Shown: one piece after another, positions 21,801 through 36,800 of the stretch | How the letters are laid out: each line of letters begins with the position of its first letter | Position numbering within the stretch: position 1 is the first letter of the stretch | Origin: Bimastos eiseni | Taxonomy: Eukaryota > Annelida > Clitellata > Crassiclitellata > Lumbricidae | Reading direction: 5' to 3' | Assembly (NCBI GenBank): GCA_959347315.1 | Contig: OY365822.1 | Span: forward strand, 10,206,530-10,270,529 | Length of the DNA stretch: 64,000 nucleotides | The notes under the pieces: model-generated | What the model saw: the letters and a program-made list of their open reading frames with translations, nothing else | Told to the model about the DNA's origin: nothing | Databases searched by the model: none | Position numbers and translations under genes: made by a program

Positions 21801-24800
21801 ATACCTACTGAGTTTCAACATATCTACCAGAGTGTTAACATACTTACCAAGACTTCCTTTCTGGTTTGAATGATTTCGTCAGAGATCTTGTGTACAAAGT
21901 TGCAATCTTTTTTAAACTGCCAACCACTAGGCGTCAGATTGAAAATGAAGTCAGGGTAGAGCCAAGGACTCCTGCAACATCACACACACAACAGTACACA
22001 CATCAGTATATACAACATTACATACAATAGCACAGCGTTTCCCAATCTTTTTTGACCGCGGAACCCTTTTGATCTTCAAAATGTTTCGCGGAACCCCGTT
22101 CAAAACCATCATATTCTGTTGTAGGTACCATGTACGCTTGAGAATGCAGATAATAACAGGTTTAGGCGTAGATTAGGTTAGACCAGCGTTTCCCAATCTT
22201 TTTTGGCCGAGGAACCCCTTTTGGTCTTAAATTTTTGGCGCCCGCCCAAAATTAAACATATTCTGTGGTAGGTACAAATGCTTGGGAATGCAGACAATTA
22301 CAGGTTTAGGCCTAAATTTGATTAATAATAGCACAAATATTCATGACAAGGACATAATGAATTCTCTTTCATATAAAGTTACACACAGATGTTAAGTAAA
22401 ATCCTCCATTTGTTCACACTGAAGGTTTTTCGCGGAACCCTTGTCTTCATCTCACGGAACCCTAGGGTTCCGCGGAACCCAGTTTGGGAAACGCTGTAAT
22501 AGCACATACAACAGCACATACACCAATACATACAGCACATCCAACAATAATATTTGTGCAATTCTCAGTGATAAATATTGATAGCAAATCATAATCTTTA
22601 TAATCTCAGGCCCTTCTAATACCACACAACAGTACACATTAATTTAATTAACAAAGCAAAATTTATAGCCAAGACAACAGCCAAGATCATTCATGAAATT
22701 TGCATAACCATAGACATTTTATTTAAAGAAACTTACAAGAATCTGTGTGTAGCTATAGTTCCAAGCGAGCTGACTGTCTGAACGTACGGATGACTATTGC
22801 TATAAAGATGAACACAAAAGGTGTTAAGTTTAACAATTGTTGTTATTGTTAATTTTCCTGCTGTGCCAAAGAAATATATAGTTTCAGTCGGTCTATCAGT
22901 AGCAATAGCAACAAGGAGAGTAGGGGCTCGAATCTCCTCAAGACAGTTGATTCTTCTTGGTCGCTAGATACTGGCAGTTAATAAATGCGTGATAATAATT
23001 TTGATACCTACCTAGTACTATAGAAAGCGTTCACTATCATAATAATCAATTTGCAATCCTGTATATAATTATGTAACCCAATCCTAATAAAAATTCTGTC
23101 AGCAGTCAAAATTTATACAATGCAGGCTACATGTCTCAAAAAAGTTATTTACAGCCATCTGTTATTTCATTTTTAGGATTTACATGGGAAGGTCCTTTAA
23201 CAATAGGTCATCTCAGATGCTGGATAAACCTTATTTGGTTTAGAGCATGTCGAGTTTCTCGATAAAAATTCAGTGAACCAGGGTTCAGCATTATCTTCAC
23301 AAATAATCCAACCTTAATTTCTGCTATGCTATTTGAAGAATTGAAGATATATATGCAGAATTTTGATGCCAATAGGTCCTCTCAAATGCTGGATAAGTCT
23401 TATTTTGGTTTGGAGCATGTCAAGTTTCTCCATAAAGTAACGGTGAACCCGGGTTCAGCGTAACATTCACAGATATTGAAACCTTGATATCTGCTTGGTT
23501 ATTTGGACAAATCCAGATATCCATGCAGCATATTGCTGCCAATAGGTCCACACAGACTGAGGATAAATAATATTTGGTTTGGAGAATTTCAAATTTCTCG
23601 ATAAAGTAACGGTGAACCCGGGTTCAGCGTAACATTCACAGATATTGAAACCTTGATTTCTGCTTGGTTATTTGGACAAATCCAGATATCTATGCAGCAT
23701 TTTGTTGCTAACTGGTCAACACAGACTGTGGATAAATATTATTTAGTTTGGAGAATGTCAAATTTCTCCATAAAGTAACGGTGAACCCGGGTTCAGCGTA
23801 ACATTCACAGATATTGAAACCTTGATATCTGCTTGGTTATTTGGACAAATCCAGATATCCATGCAGCATATTGCTGCCAATAGGTCCACACAGACTGTGG
23901 ATAAATATTATTTAGTTTGGAGAATATCAAATTTCTCGATAAAGTAACGGTGAACCCGGGTTCAGCGTAACATTCACAGATATTGAAACCTTGATATCTG
24001 CTTGGTTATTTGGACAAATCCAGATATCCATGCAGCATATTGCTGCCAATAGGTCCACACAGACTGAGGATAAATAATATTTGGTTTGGAGAATATCAAA
24101 TTTCTCGATAAAGTAACGGTGAACCCGGGTTCAGCGAAACATTCACAGATATTGAAACCTTGATATCTGCTTGGTTATTTGGACAAATGCAGATATCTAT
24201 GCAGCATATTGCTGCCAATAGGTCCACACAGACTGTGGATAAATATTATTTAGTTTGGAGAATATCAAATTTCTCGATAAAGTAACGGTGAACCCGGGTT
24301 CAGCGTAACATTCACAGATATTGAAACCTTGATATCTGCTTGGTTATTTGGACAAATGCAGATATCTATGCAGCATATTGCTGCCAATAGGTCCACACAG
24401 ACTGAGGACAAATATTATTTAGTTTGGAGAATATCAAATTTCTCGATAAAGTAACGGTGAACCCGGGTTCAGCGTAACATTCACAGATATTGAAACCTTG
24501 ATATCTGCTTGGTTATTTGGACAAATCCAGATATCCATGCAGCATATTGTTGCCAATAGGTCCACACAGACTGAGGATAAATAATATTTGGTTTGGAGAA
24601 TGTCAAATTTCTCGATAAAGTAACGGTGAACCCGGGTTCAGCGTAACATTCACAGATATTGAAACCTTGATATCTGCTTGGTTATTTGGACAAATCCAGA
24701 TATCCATGCAGCATATTGCTGCCAATAGGTCCACACAGACTGTGGATAAATAATATTTAGTTTGGAGAATATCAAATTTCTCCATAAAGTAACGGTGAAC

Positions 24801-27800
24801 CCGGGTTCAGCGTAACATTCACAGATATTGAAACCATGATTTCTGCTTGGTTATTTGGACAAATCCAGATATCAATGCAGCATATTGCTGCCAATAGGTC
24901 CACACAGGCTATGGATAAATAATATTTCGTTTGGAGAATATCAAATTTCTCGATAAAGTAACGGTGAACCCGGGTTCAGCGTAACATTCACAGATATTGA
25001 AACCTTGATTTCTGCTTGGTTATTTGGACAAATCCAGATATCTATGCAGCATATTGCTGCCAATAGGTCCACACAGACTGTGGATAAATATTATTTAGTT
25101 TGGAGAATATCAAATTTCTCGATAAAGTAACGGTGAACCCGGGTTCAGCGTAACATTCACAGATATTGAAACCTTGATTTCTGCTTGGTTATTTGGACAA
25201 ATCCAGATATCCATGCAGCATATTGCTGCCAATAGGTCCACACAGACTGTGGATAAATATTATTTAGTTTGGAGAAAATCAAATTTCTCGATTAAGAAAC
25301 GGTGAACCCGGGTTCAGCGTAACATTCACAGATATTGACACCTTGATTTCTGCTTGGTTATTTCCACATATCCAGATATCTATGCAGCATATTGCTGCCA
25401 ATATGTCCACACAGACTGTGGATAAATATTATTTGGTTTGGAGAATTTCAAATTTCTCGATAAAGTAACGGTGAACCCGGGTTCAGCGTAACATTCACAG
25501 ATATTGAAACCTTGATATCTGCTTGGTTATTTGGACAAATCCAGATATCTATGCAGCATATTGATGCCAATAGGTCCACACAGACTGTGGATAAATATTA
25601 TTTGGTTTGGAGAATATCAAATTTCTCGATAAAGTAACGGTGAACCCGGGTTCAGCGTAACATTCACAGATATTGAAACCTTGATTTCTGCTTGGTTATT
25701 TGGACAAATCCAGATATCAATGCAGCATATTGCTGCCAATAGGTCCACACAAGCTATGGATAAATAATAGTTCGTTTGGAGAATGTCAAATTTCTCGATA
25801 AAGTAACGGTGAACCCGGGTTCAGCGTAACATTCACAGATATTGAAACCTTGATTTCTGCTTGGTTATTTGGACAAATCCAGATATCCATGCAGCATATT
25901 GCTGCCAATAGGTCCACACAGACTGTGGATAAAAATTCTTTAGTTTGGAGAATATCAAATTTCTCCATAAAGTAACGGTGAACCCGGGTTCAGCGTAACA
26001 TTCACAGATATTGAAACCTTGATTTCTGCTTGGTTATTTGGACAAATCCAGATATCAATGCAGCATATTGCTGCCAATAGGTCCACACAGGCTATGGATA
26101 AATAATATTTCGTTTGGAGAATGTCAAATTCCTCGATAAAGTAACGGTGAACCCGGGTTCAGCGTAACATTCACAGATATTGAAACCTTGATTTCTGCTT
26201 GGTTATTTGGACAAATCCAGATATCTATGCAGCATATTGCTGCCAATAGGTCCACACAGACTGTGGATAAATATTATTTAGTTTGGAGAATATCAAATTT
26301 CTCGATAAAGTAACGGTGAACCCGGGTTCAGCGTAACATTCACAGATATTGAAACCTTGATTTCTGCTTGGTTATTTGGACAAATCCAGATATCCATGCA
26401 GCATATTGCTGCCAATAGGTCCACACAGACTGTGGATAAATATTATTTAGTTTGGAGAAAATCAAATTTCTCGATTAAGAAACGGTGAACCCGGGTTCAG
26501 CGTAACATTCACAGATATTGACACCTTGATTTCTGCTTGGTTATTTCCACATATCCAGATATCTATGCAGCATATTGCTGCCAATATGTCCACACAGACT
26601 GTGGATAAATATTATTTGGTTTGGAGAATTTCAAATTTCTCGATAAAGTAACGGTGAACCCGGGTTCAGCGTAACATTCACAGATATTGAAACCTTGATA
26701 TCTGCTTGGTAATTTGGACAAATCCAGATATCTATGCAGCATATTGATGCCAATAGGTCCACACAGACTGTGGATAAATATTATTTGGTTTGGAGAATAT
26801 CAAATTTCTCGATAAAGTAACGGTGAACCCGGGTTCAGCGTAACATTCACAGATATTGAAACCTTGATTTCTGCTTGGTTATTTGGACAAATCCAGATAT
26901 CAATGCAGCATATTGCTGCCAATAGGTCCACACAAGCTATGGATAAATAATAGTTCGTTTGGAGAATGTCAAATTTCTCGATAAAGTAACGGTGAACCCG
27001 GGTTCAGCGTAACATTCACAGATATTGAAACCTTGATTTCTGCTTGGTTATTTGGACAAATCCAGATATCCATGCAGCATATTGCTGCCAATAGGTCCAC
27101 ACAGACTGTGGATAAATATTATTTAGTTTGGAGAATATCAAATTTCTCGATAAAGTAACGGTGAACCCGGGTTCAGCGTAACATTCACAGATATTGAAAC
27201 CTTGATTTCTGCTTGGTTATTTGGACAAATCCAGATATCTATGCAGCATTTTGTTGCTAACTGGTGAACACAGACTGTGGATAAATATTATTTAGTTTGG
27301 AGAATGTCAAATTTCTCGATAAAGTAACGGTGAACCCGGGTTCAGCGTAACATTCACAGATATTGAAACCTTGATTTCTGCTTGGTTATTTGGACAAATC
27401 CAGATATCTATGCAGCATATTGCTGCCAATAGGTCCACACAGACTGTGGATAAATATTATTTAGTTTGGAGAATATCAAATTTCTCGATAAAGTAACGGT
27501 GAACCCGGGCTCAGCGTAACATTCACAGATATTGAAACCTTGATATCTGCTTGGTTATTTGGACAAATCCAGATATCTATGCAGCATATTGCTGCCAATA
27601 GGTCCACACAGACTGAGGACAAATATTATTTAGTTTGGAGAATATCAAATTTCTCGATAAAGTAACGGCGAACCCGGGTTCAGCGTAACATTCACAGATA
27701 TTGAAACCGTGATATCTGCTTGGTTATTTGGACAAATCCAGATATCCATCAGGCATATTGTTGCCAATAGGTCCACACAGACTGAGGATAAATAATATTT

Positions 27801-30800
27801 GGTTTGGAGAATGTCAAATTTCTCGATAAAGTAACGGTGAACCCGGGTTCGGCGTAACATTCACAGATATTGAAACCTTGATATCTGCTTGGTTATTTGG
27901 ACAAATCCAGATATCCATGCAGCATATTGCTGCCAATAGGTCCACACAGACTGTGGATAAATATTATTTAGTTTGGAGAATATCAAATTTCTCCATAAAG
28001 TAACGGTGAACCCGGGTTCAGCGTAACATTCACAGATATTGAAACCTTGATTTCTGCTTGGTTATTTGGACAAATCCAGATATCTATGCAGCATATTGCT
28101 GCCAATAGGTCCACACAGACTGTGGATAAATATTATTTAGTTTGGAGAATATCAAATTTCTCGATAAAGTAACGGTGAACCCGGGTTCAGCGTAACATTC
28201 ACAGATATTGAAACCTTGATTTCTGCTTGGTTATTTGGACAAATCCAGATATCCATGCAGCATATTGCTGCCAATAGGTCCACACAGACTGTGGATAAAT
28301 ATTATTTAGTTTGGAGAAAATCAAATTTCTCGATTAAGAAACGGTGAACCCGGGTTCAGCGTAACATTCACAGATATTGACACCTTGATTTCTGCTTGGT
28401 TATTTCCACATATCCAGATATCTATGCAGCATATTGCTGCCAATAGGTCCACACAGACTGTGGATAAATATTATTTGGTTTGGAGAATTTCAAATTTCTC
28501 GATAAAGTAACGGTGAACCCGGGTTCAGCGTAACATTCACAGATATTGAAACCTTGATATCTGCTTGGTTATTTGGACAAATCCAGATATCTATGCAGCA
28601 TATTGATGCCAATAGGTCCACACAGACTGTGGATAAATATTATTTGGTTTGGAGAATATCAAATTTCTCGATAAAGTAACGGTGAACCCGGGTTCAGCGT
28701 AACATTCACAGATATTGAAACCTTGATTTCTGCTTGGTTATTTGGACAAATCCAGATATCCATGCAGCATATTGCTGCCAATAGGTCCACACAGACTGTG
28801 GATAAATATTCTTTAGTTTGGAGAATATCAAATTTCTCCATAAAGTAACGGTGAACTCGGGTTCAGCGTAACATTCACAGATATTGAAACCTTGATTTCT
28901 GCTTGGTTATTTGGACAAATCCAGATATCTATGCAGCATTTTGTTGCTAACTGGTGAACACAGACTGTGGATAAATATTATTTAGTTTGGAGAAAATCAA
29001 ATTTCTCGATTAAGAAACGGTGAACCCGGGTTCAGCGTAACATTCACAGATATTGACACCTTGATTTCTGCTTGGTTATTTCCACATATCCAGATATCTA
29101 TGCAGCATATTGCTGCCAATATGTCCACACAGACTGTGGATAAATATTATTTGGTTTGGAGAATTTCAAATTTCTCGATAAAGTAACGGTGAACCCGGGT
29201 TCAGCGTAACATTCACAGATATTGAAACCTTGATATCTGCTTGGTTATTTGGACAAATCCAGATATCTATGCAGCATATTGATGCCAATAGGTCCACACA
29301 GACTGAGGATAAATAATATTTGGTTTGGAGAATATCAAATTTCTCGATAAAGTAACGGTGAACCCGGGTTCAGCGAAACATTCACAGATATTGAAACCTT
29401 GATATCTGCTTGGTTATTTGGACAAATGCAGATATCTATGCAGCATATTGCTGCCAATAGGTCCACACAGACTGTGGATAAATATTATTTAGTTTGGAGA
29501 ATATCAAATTTCTCGATAAAGTAACGGTGAACCCGGGTTCAGCGTAACATTCACAGATATTGAAACCTTGATATCTGCTTGGTTATTTGGACAAATGCAG
29601 ATATCTATGCAGCATATTGCTGCCAATAGGTCCACACAGACTGAGGACAAATATTATTTAGTTTGGAGAATATCAAATTTCTCGATAAAGTAACGGTGAA
29701 CCCGGGTTCAGCGTAACATTCACAGATATTGAAACCTTGATATCTGCTTGGTTATTTGGACAAATCCAGATATCCATGCAGCATATTGTTGCCAATAGGT
29801 CCACACAGACTGAGGATAAATAATATTTGGTTTGGAGAATGTCAAATTTCTCGATAAAGTAACGGTGAACCCGGGTTCAGCGTAACATTCACAGATATTG
29901 AAACCTTGATATCTGCTTGGTTATTTGGACAAATCCAGATATCCATGCAGCATATTGCTGCCAATAGGTCCACACAGACTGTGGATAAATAATATTTAGT
30001 TTGGAGAATATCAAATTTCTCCATAAAGTAACGGTGAACCCGGGTTCAGCGTAACATTCACAGATATTGAAACCATGATTTCTGCTTGGTTATTTGGACA
30101 AATCCAGATATCAATGCAGCATATTGCTGCCAATAGGTCCACACAGGCTATGGATAAATAATATTTCGTTTGGAGAATATCAAATTTCTCGATAAAGTAA
30201 CGGTGAACCCGGGTTCAGCGTAACATTCACAGATATTGAAACCTTGATTTCTGCTTGGTTATTTGGACAAATCCAGATATCTATGCAGCATATTGCTGCC
30301 AATAGGTCCACACAGACTGTGGATAAATATTATTTAGTTTGGAGAATATCAAATTTCTCGATAAAGTAACGGTGAACCCGGGTTCAGCGTAACATTCACA
30401 GATATTGAAACCTTGATTTCTGCTTGGTTATTTGGACAAATCCAGATATCCATGCAGCATATTGCTGCCAATAGGTCCACACAGACTGTGGATAAATATT
30501 ATTTAGTTTGGAGAAAATCAAATTTCTCGATTAAGAAACGGTGAACCCGGGTTCAGCGTAACATTCACAGATATTGACACCTTGATTTCTGCTTGGTTAT
30601 TTCCACATATCCAGATATCTATGCAGCATATTGCTGCCAATATGTCCACACAGACTGTGGATAAATATTATTTGGTTTGGAGAATTTCAAATTTCTCGAT
30701 AAAGTAACGGTGAACCCGGGTTCAGCGTAACATTCACAGATATTGAAACCTTGATATCTGCTTGGTTATTTGGACAAATCCAGATATCTATGCAGCATAT

Positions 30801-33800
30801 TGATGCCAATAGGTCCACACAGACTGTGGATAAATATTATTTGGTTTGGAGAATATCAAATTTCTCGATAAAGTAACGGTGAACCCGGGTTCAGCGTAAC
30901 ATTCACAGATATTGAAACCTTGATTTCTGCTTGGTTATTTGGACAAATCCAGATATCAATGCAGCATATTGCTGCCAATAGGTCCACACAAGCTATGGAT
31001 AAATAATAGTTCGTTTGGAGAATGTCAAATTTCTCGATAAAGTAACGGTGAACCCGGGTTCAGCGTAACATTCACAGATATTGAAACCTTGATTTCTGCT
31101 TGGTTATTTGGACAAATCCAGATATCCATGCAGCATATTGCTGCCAATAGGTCCACACAGACTGTGGATAAAAATTCTTTAGTTTGGAGAATATCAAATT
31201 TCTCCATAAAGTAACGGTGAACCCGGGTTCAGCGTAACATTCACAGATATTGAAACCTTGATTTCTGCTTGGTTATTTGGACAAATCCAGATATCAATGC
31301 AGCATATTGCTGCCAATAGGTCCACACAGGCTATGGATAAATAATATTTCGTTTGGAGAATGTCAAATTCCTCGATAAAGTAACGGTGAACCCGGGTTCA
31401 GCGTAACATTCACAGATATTGAAACCTTGATTTCTGCTTGGTTATTTGGACAAATCCAGATATCTATGCAGCATATTGCTGCCAATAGGTCCACACAGAC
31501 TGTGGATAAATATTATTTAGTTTGGAGAATATCAAATTTCTCGATAAAGTAACGGTGAACCCGGGTTCAGCGTAACATTCACAGATATTGAAACCTTGAT
31601 TTCTGCTTGGTTATTTGGACAAATCCAGATATCCATGCAGCATATTGCTGCCAATAGGTCCACACAGACTGTGGATAAATATTATTTAGTTTGGAGAAAA
31701 TCAAATTTCTCGATTAAGAAACGGTGAACCCGGGTTCAGCGTAACATTCACAGATATTGACACCTTGATTTCTGCTTGGTTATTTCCACATATCCAGATA
31801 TCTATGCAGCATATTGCTGCCAATATGTCCACACAGACTGTGGATAAATATTATTTGGTTTGGAGAATTTCAAATTTCTCGATAAAGTAACGGTGAACCC
31901 GGGTTCAGCGTAACATTCACAGATATTGAAACCTTGATATCTGCTTGGTAATTTGGACAAATCCAGATATCTATGCAGCATATTGATGCCAATAGGTCCA
32001 CACAGACTGTGGATAAATATTATTTGGTTTGGAGAATATCAAATTTCTCGATAAAGTAACGGTGAACCCGGGTTCAGCGTAACATTCACAGATATTGAAA
32101 CCTTGATTTCTGCTTGGTTATTTGGACAAATCCAGATATCAATGCAGCATATTGCTGCCAATAGGTCCACACAAGCTATGGATAAATAATAGTTCGTTTG
32201 GAGAATGTCAAATTTCTCGATAAAGTAACGGTGAACCCGGGTTCAGCGTAACATTCACAGATATTGAAACCTTGATTTCTGCTTGGTTATTTGGACAAAT
32301 CCAGATATCCATGCAGCATATTGCTGCCAATAGGTCCACACAGACTGTGGATAAATATTATTTAGTTTGGAGAATATCAAATTTCTCGATAAAGTAACGG
32401 TGAACCCGGGTTCAGCGTAACATTCACAGATATTGAAACCTTGATTTCTGCTTGGTTATTTGGACAAATCCAGATATCTATGCAGCATTTTGTTGCTAAC
32501 TGGTGAACACAGACTGTGGATAAATATTATTTAGTTTGGAGAATGTCAAATTTCTCGATAAAGTAACGGTGAACCCGGGTTCAGCGTAACATTCACAGAT
32601 ATTGAAACCTTGATTTCTGCTTGGTTATTTGGACAAATCCAGATATCTATGCAGCATATTGCTGCCAATAGGTCCACACAGACTGTGGATAAATATTATT
32701 TAGTTTGGAGAATATCAAATTTCTCGATAAAGTAACGGTGAACCCGGGCTCAGCGTAACATTCACAGATATTGAAACCTTGATATCTGCTTGGTTATTTG
32801 GACAAATCCAGATATCTATGCAGCATATTGCTGCCAATAGGTCCACACAGACTGAGGACAAATATTATTTAGTTTGGAGAATATCAAATTTCTCGATAAA
32901 GTAACGGCGAACCCGGGTTCAGCGTAACATTCACAGATATTGAAACCGTGATATCTGCTTGGTTATTTGGACAAATCCAGATATCCATCAGGCATATTGT
33001 TGCCAATAGGTCCACACAGACTGAGGATAAATAATATTTGGTTTGGAGAATGTCAAATTTCTCGATAAAGTAACGGTGAACCCGGGTTCGGCGTAACATT
33101 CACAGATATTGAAACCTTGATATCTGCTTGGTTATTTGGACAAATCCAGATATCCATGCAGCATATTGCTGCCAATAGGTCCACACAGACTGTGGATAAA
33201 TATTATTTAGTTTGGAGAATATCAAATTTCTCCATAAAGTAACGGTGAACCCGGGTTCAGCGTAACATTCACAGATATTGAAACCTTGATTTCTGCTTGG
33301 TTATTTGGACAAATCCAGATATCTATGCAGCATATTGCTGCCAATAGGTCCACACAGACTGTGGATAAATATTATTTAGTTTGGAGAATATCAAATTTCT
33401 CGATAAAGTAACGGTGAACCCGGGTTCAGCGTAACATTCACAGATATTGAAACCTTGATTTCTGCTTGGTTATTTGGACAAATCCAGATATCCATGCAGC
33501 ATATTGCTGCCAATAGGTCCACACAGACTGTGGATAAATATTATTTAGTTTGGAGAAAATCAAATTTCTCGATTAAGAAACGGTGAACCCGGGTTCAGCG
33601 TAACATTCACAGATATTGACACCTTGATTTCTGCTTGGTTATTTCCACATATCCAGATATCTATGCAGCATATTGCTGCCAATAGGTCCACACAGACTGT
33701 GGATAAATATTATTTGGTTTGGAGAATTTCAAATTTCTCGATAAAGTAACGGTGAACCCGGGTTCAGCGTAACATTCACAGATATTGAAACCTTGATATC

Positions 33801-36800
33801 TGCTTGGTTATTTGGACAAATCCAGATATCTATGCAGCATATTGATGCCAATAGGTCCACACAGACTGTGGATAAATATTATTTGGTTTGGAGAATATCA
33901 AATTTCTCGATAAAGTAACGGTGAACCCGGGTTCAGCGTAACATTCACAGATATTGAAACCTTGATTTCTGCTTGGTTATTTGGACAAATCCAGATATCC
34001 ATGCAGCATATTGCTGCCAATAGGTCCACACAGACTGTGGATAAATATTCTTTAGTTTGGAGAATATCAAATTTCTCCATAAAGTAACGGTGAACTCGGG
34101 TTCAGCGTAACATTCACAGATATTGAAACCTTGATTTCTGCTTGGTTATTTGGACAAATCCAGATATCTATGCAGCATTTTGTTGCTAACTGGTGAACAC
34201 AGACTGTGGATAAATATTATTTAGTTTGGAGAAAATCAAATTTCTCGATTAAGAAACGGTGAACCCGGGTTCAGCGTAACATTCACAGATATTGACACCT
34301 TGATTTCTGCTTGGTTATTTCCACATATCCAGATATCTATGCAGCATATTGCTGCCAATATGTCCACACAGACTGTGGATAAATATTATTTGGTTTGGAG
34401 AATTTCAAATTTCTCGATAAAGTAACGGTGAACCCGGGTTCAGCGTAACATTCACAGATATTGAAACCTTGATATCTGCTTGGTTATTTGGACAAATCCA
34501 GATATCTATGCAGCATATTGATGCCAATAGGTCCACACAGACTGTGGATAAATATTATTTGGTTTGGAGAATATCAAATTTCTCGATAAAGTGACGGTGA
34601 ACCCGGGTTCAGCGTAACATTCACAGATATTGAAACCTTGATTTCTGCTTGGTTATTTGGACAAATCCAGATATCCATGCAGCATATTGCTGCCAATAGG
34701 TCCACACAGACTGTGGATAAATATTCTTTAGTTTGGAGAATATCAAATTTCTCCATAAAGTAACGGTGAACTCGGGTTCAGCGTAACATTCACAGATATT
34801 GAAACCTTGATTTCTGCTTGGTTATTTGGACAAATCCAGATATCTATGCAGCATATTGCTGCCAATAGGTCCACACAGACTGTGGATAAATATTCTTTAG
34901 TTTGGAGAATATCAAATTTCTCGATAAAGTAACGGTGAACTCGGGTTCAGCGTAACATTCACAGATATTGAAACCTTGATATCTGCTTGGTTATTTGGAC
35001 AAATCCAGATATCTATGCAGCATTTTGTTGCTAACTGGTCAACACAGACTGTGGATAAATATTATTTAGTTTGGAGAATGTCAAATTTCTCGATAAAGTA
35101 ACGGTGAACCCGGGTTCAGCGTAACATTCACAGATATTGAAACCTTGATTTCTGCTTGGTTATTTGGACAAATCCAGATATCTATGCAGCATATTGCTGC
35201 CAATAGGTCCACACAGACTGTGGATAAATATTATTTAGTTTGGAGAATATCAAATTTCTCGATAAAGTAACGGTGAACCCGGGTTCAGCGTAACATTCAC
35301 AGATATTGAAACCTTGATTTCTGCTTGGTTATTTGGACAAATCCAGATATCAATGCAGCATATTGCTGCCAATAGGTCCACACAGGCTATGGATAAATAA
35401 TATTTCGTTTGGAGAATGTCAAATTCCTCGATAAAGTAACGGTGAACCCGGGCTCAGCGTAACATTCACAGATATTGAAACCTTGATATCTGCTTGGTTA
35501 TTTGGACAAATCCAGATATCCATGCAGCATATTGCTGCCAATAGGTCCACACAGACTGAGGATAAATAATATTTGGTTTGGAGAATTTCAAATTTCTCGA
35601 TAAAGTAACGGTGAACCTGGGTTCAGCGTAACATTCACAGATATTGAAACCTTGATTTCTGCTTGGTTATTTGGACAAATCCAGATATCTATGCAGCATT
35701 TTGTTGCTAACTGGTCAACACAGACTGTGGATAAATATTATTTAGTTTGGAGAATGTCAAATTTCTCCATAAAGTAACGGTGAACCCGGGTTCAGCGTAA
35801 CATTCACAGATATTGAAACCTTGATTTCTGCTTGGTTATTTGGACAAATCCAGATATCAATGCAGCATATTGCTGCCAATAGGTCCACACAGGCTATGGA
35901 TAAATAATATTTCGTTTGGAGAATGTCAAATTCCTCGATAAAGTAACGGTGAACCCGGGCTCAGCGTAACATTCACAGATATTGAAACCTTGATATCTGC
36001 TTGGTTATTTGGACAAATCCAGATATCCATGCAGCATATTGATGCCAATAGGTCCACACAGACTGAGGATAAATAATATTTGGTTTGGAGAATTTCAAAT
36101 TTCTCGATAAAGTAACGGTGAACCTGGGTTCAGCGTAACATTCACAGATATTGAAACCTTGATTTCTGCTTGGTTATTTGGACAAATCCAGATATCTATG
36201 CAGCATTTTGTTGCTAACTGGTCAACACAGACTGTGGATAAATATTATTTAGTTTGGAGAATGTCAAATTTCTCCATAAAGTAACGGTGAACCCGGGTTC
36301 AGCGTAACATTCACAGATATTGAAACCTTGATTTCTGCTTGGTTATTTGGACAAATGCAGATATCTATGCAGCATATTGCTGCCAATAGGTCCACACAAG
36401 CTATGGATAAATAATATTTCGTTTGGAGAATGTCAAATTTCTCGATAAAGTAACGGTGAACCCGGGTTCAGCGTAACATTCACAGATATTGAAACCTTGA
36501 TATCTGCTTGGTTATTTGGACAAATCCAGATATCCATGCAGCATATTGCTGCCAATAGGTCCACACAGACTGAGGATAAATAATATTTGGTTTGGAGAAT
36601 TTCAAATTTCTCGATAAAGTAACGGTGAACCTGGGTTCAGCGTAACATTCACAGATATTGAAACCTTGATTTCTGCTTGGTTATTTGGACAAATCCAGAT
36701 ATCTATACAGCATTTTGTTGCTAACTGGTCAACACAGACTGTGGATAAATATTATTTAGTTTGGAGAATGTCAAATTTCTCCATAAAGTAACGGTGAACC

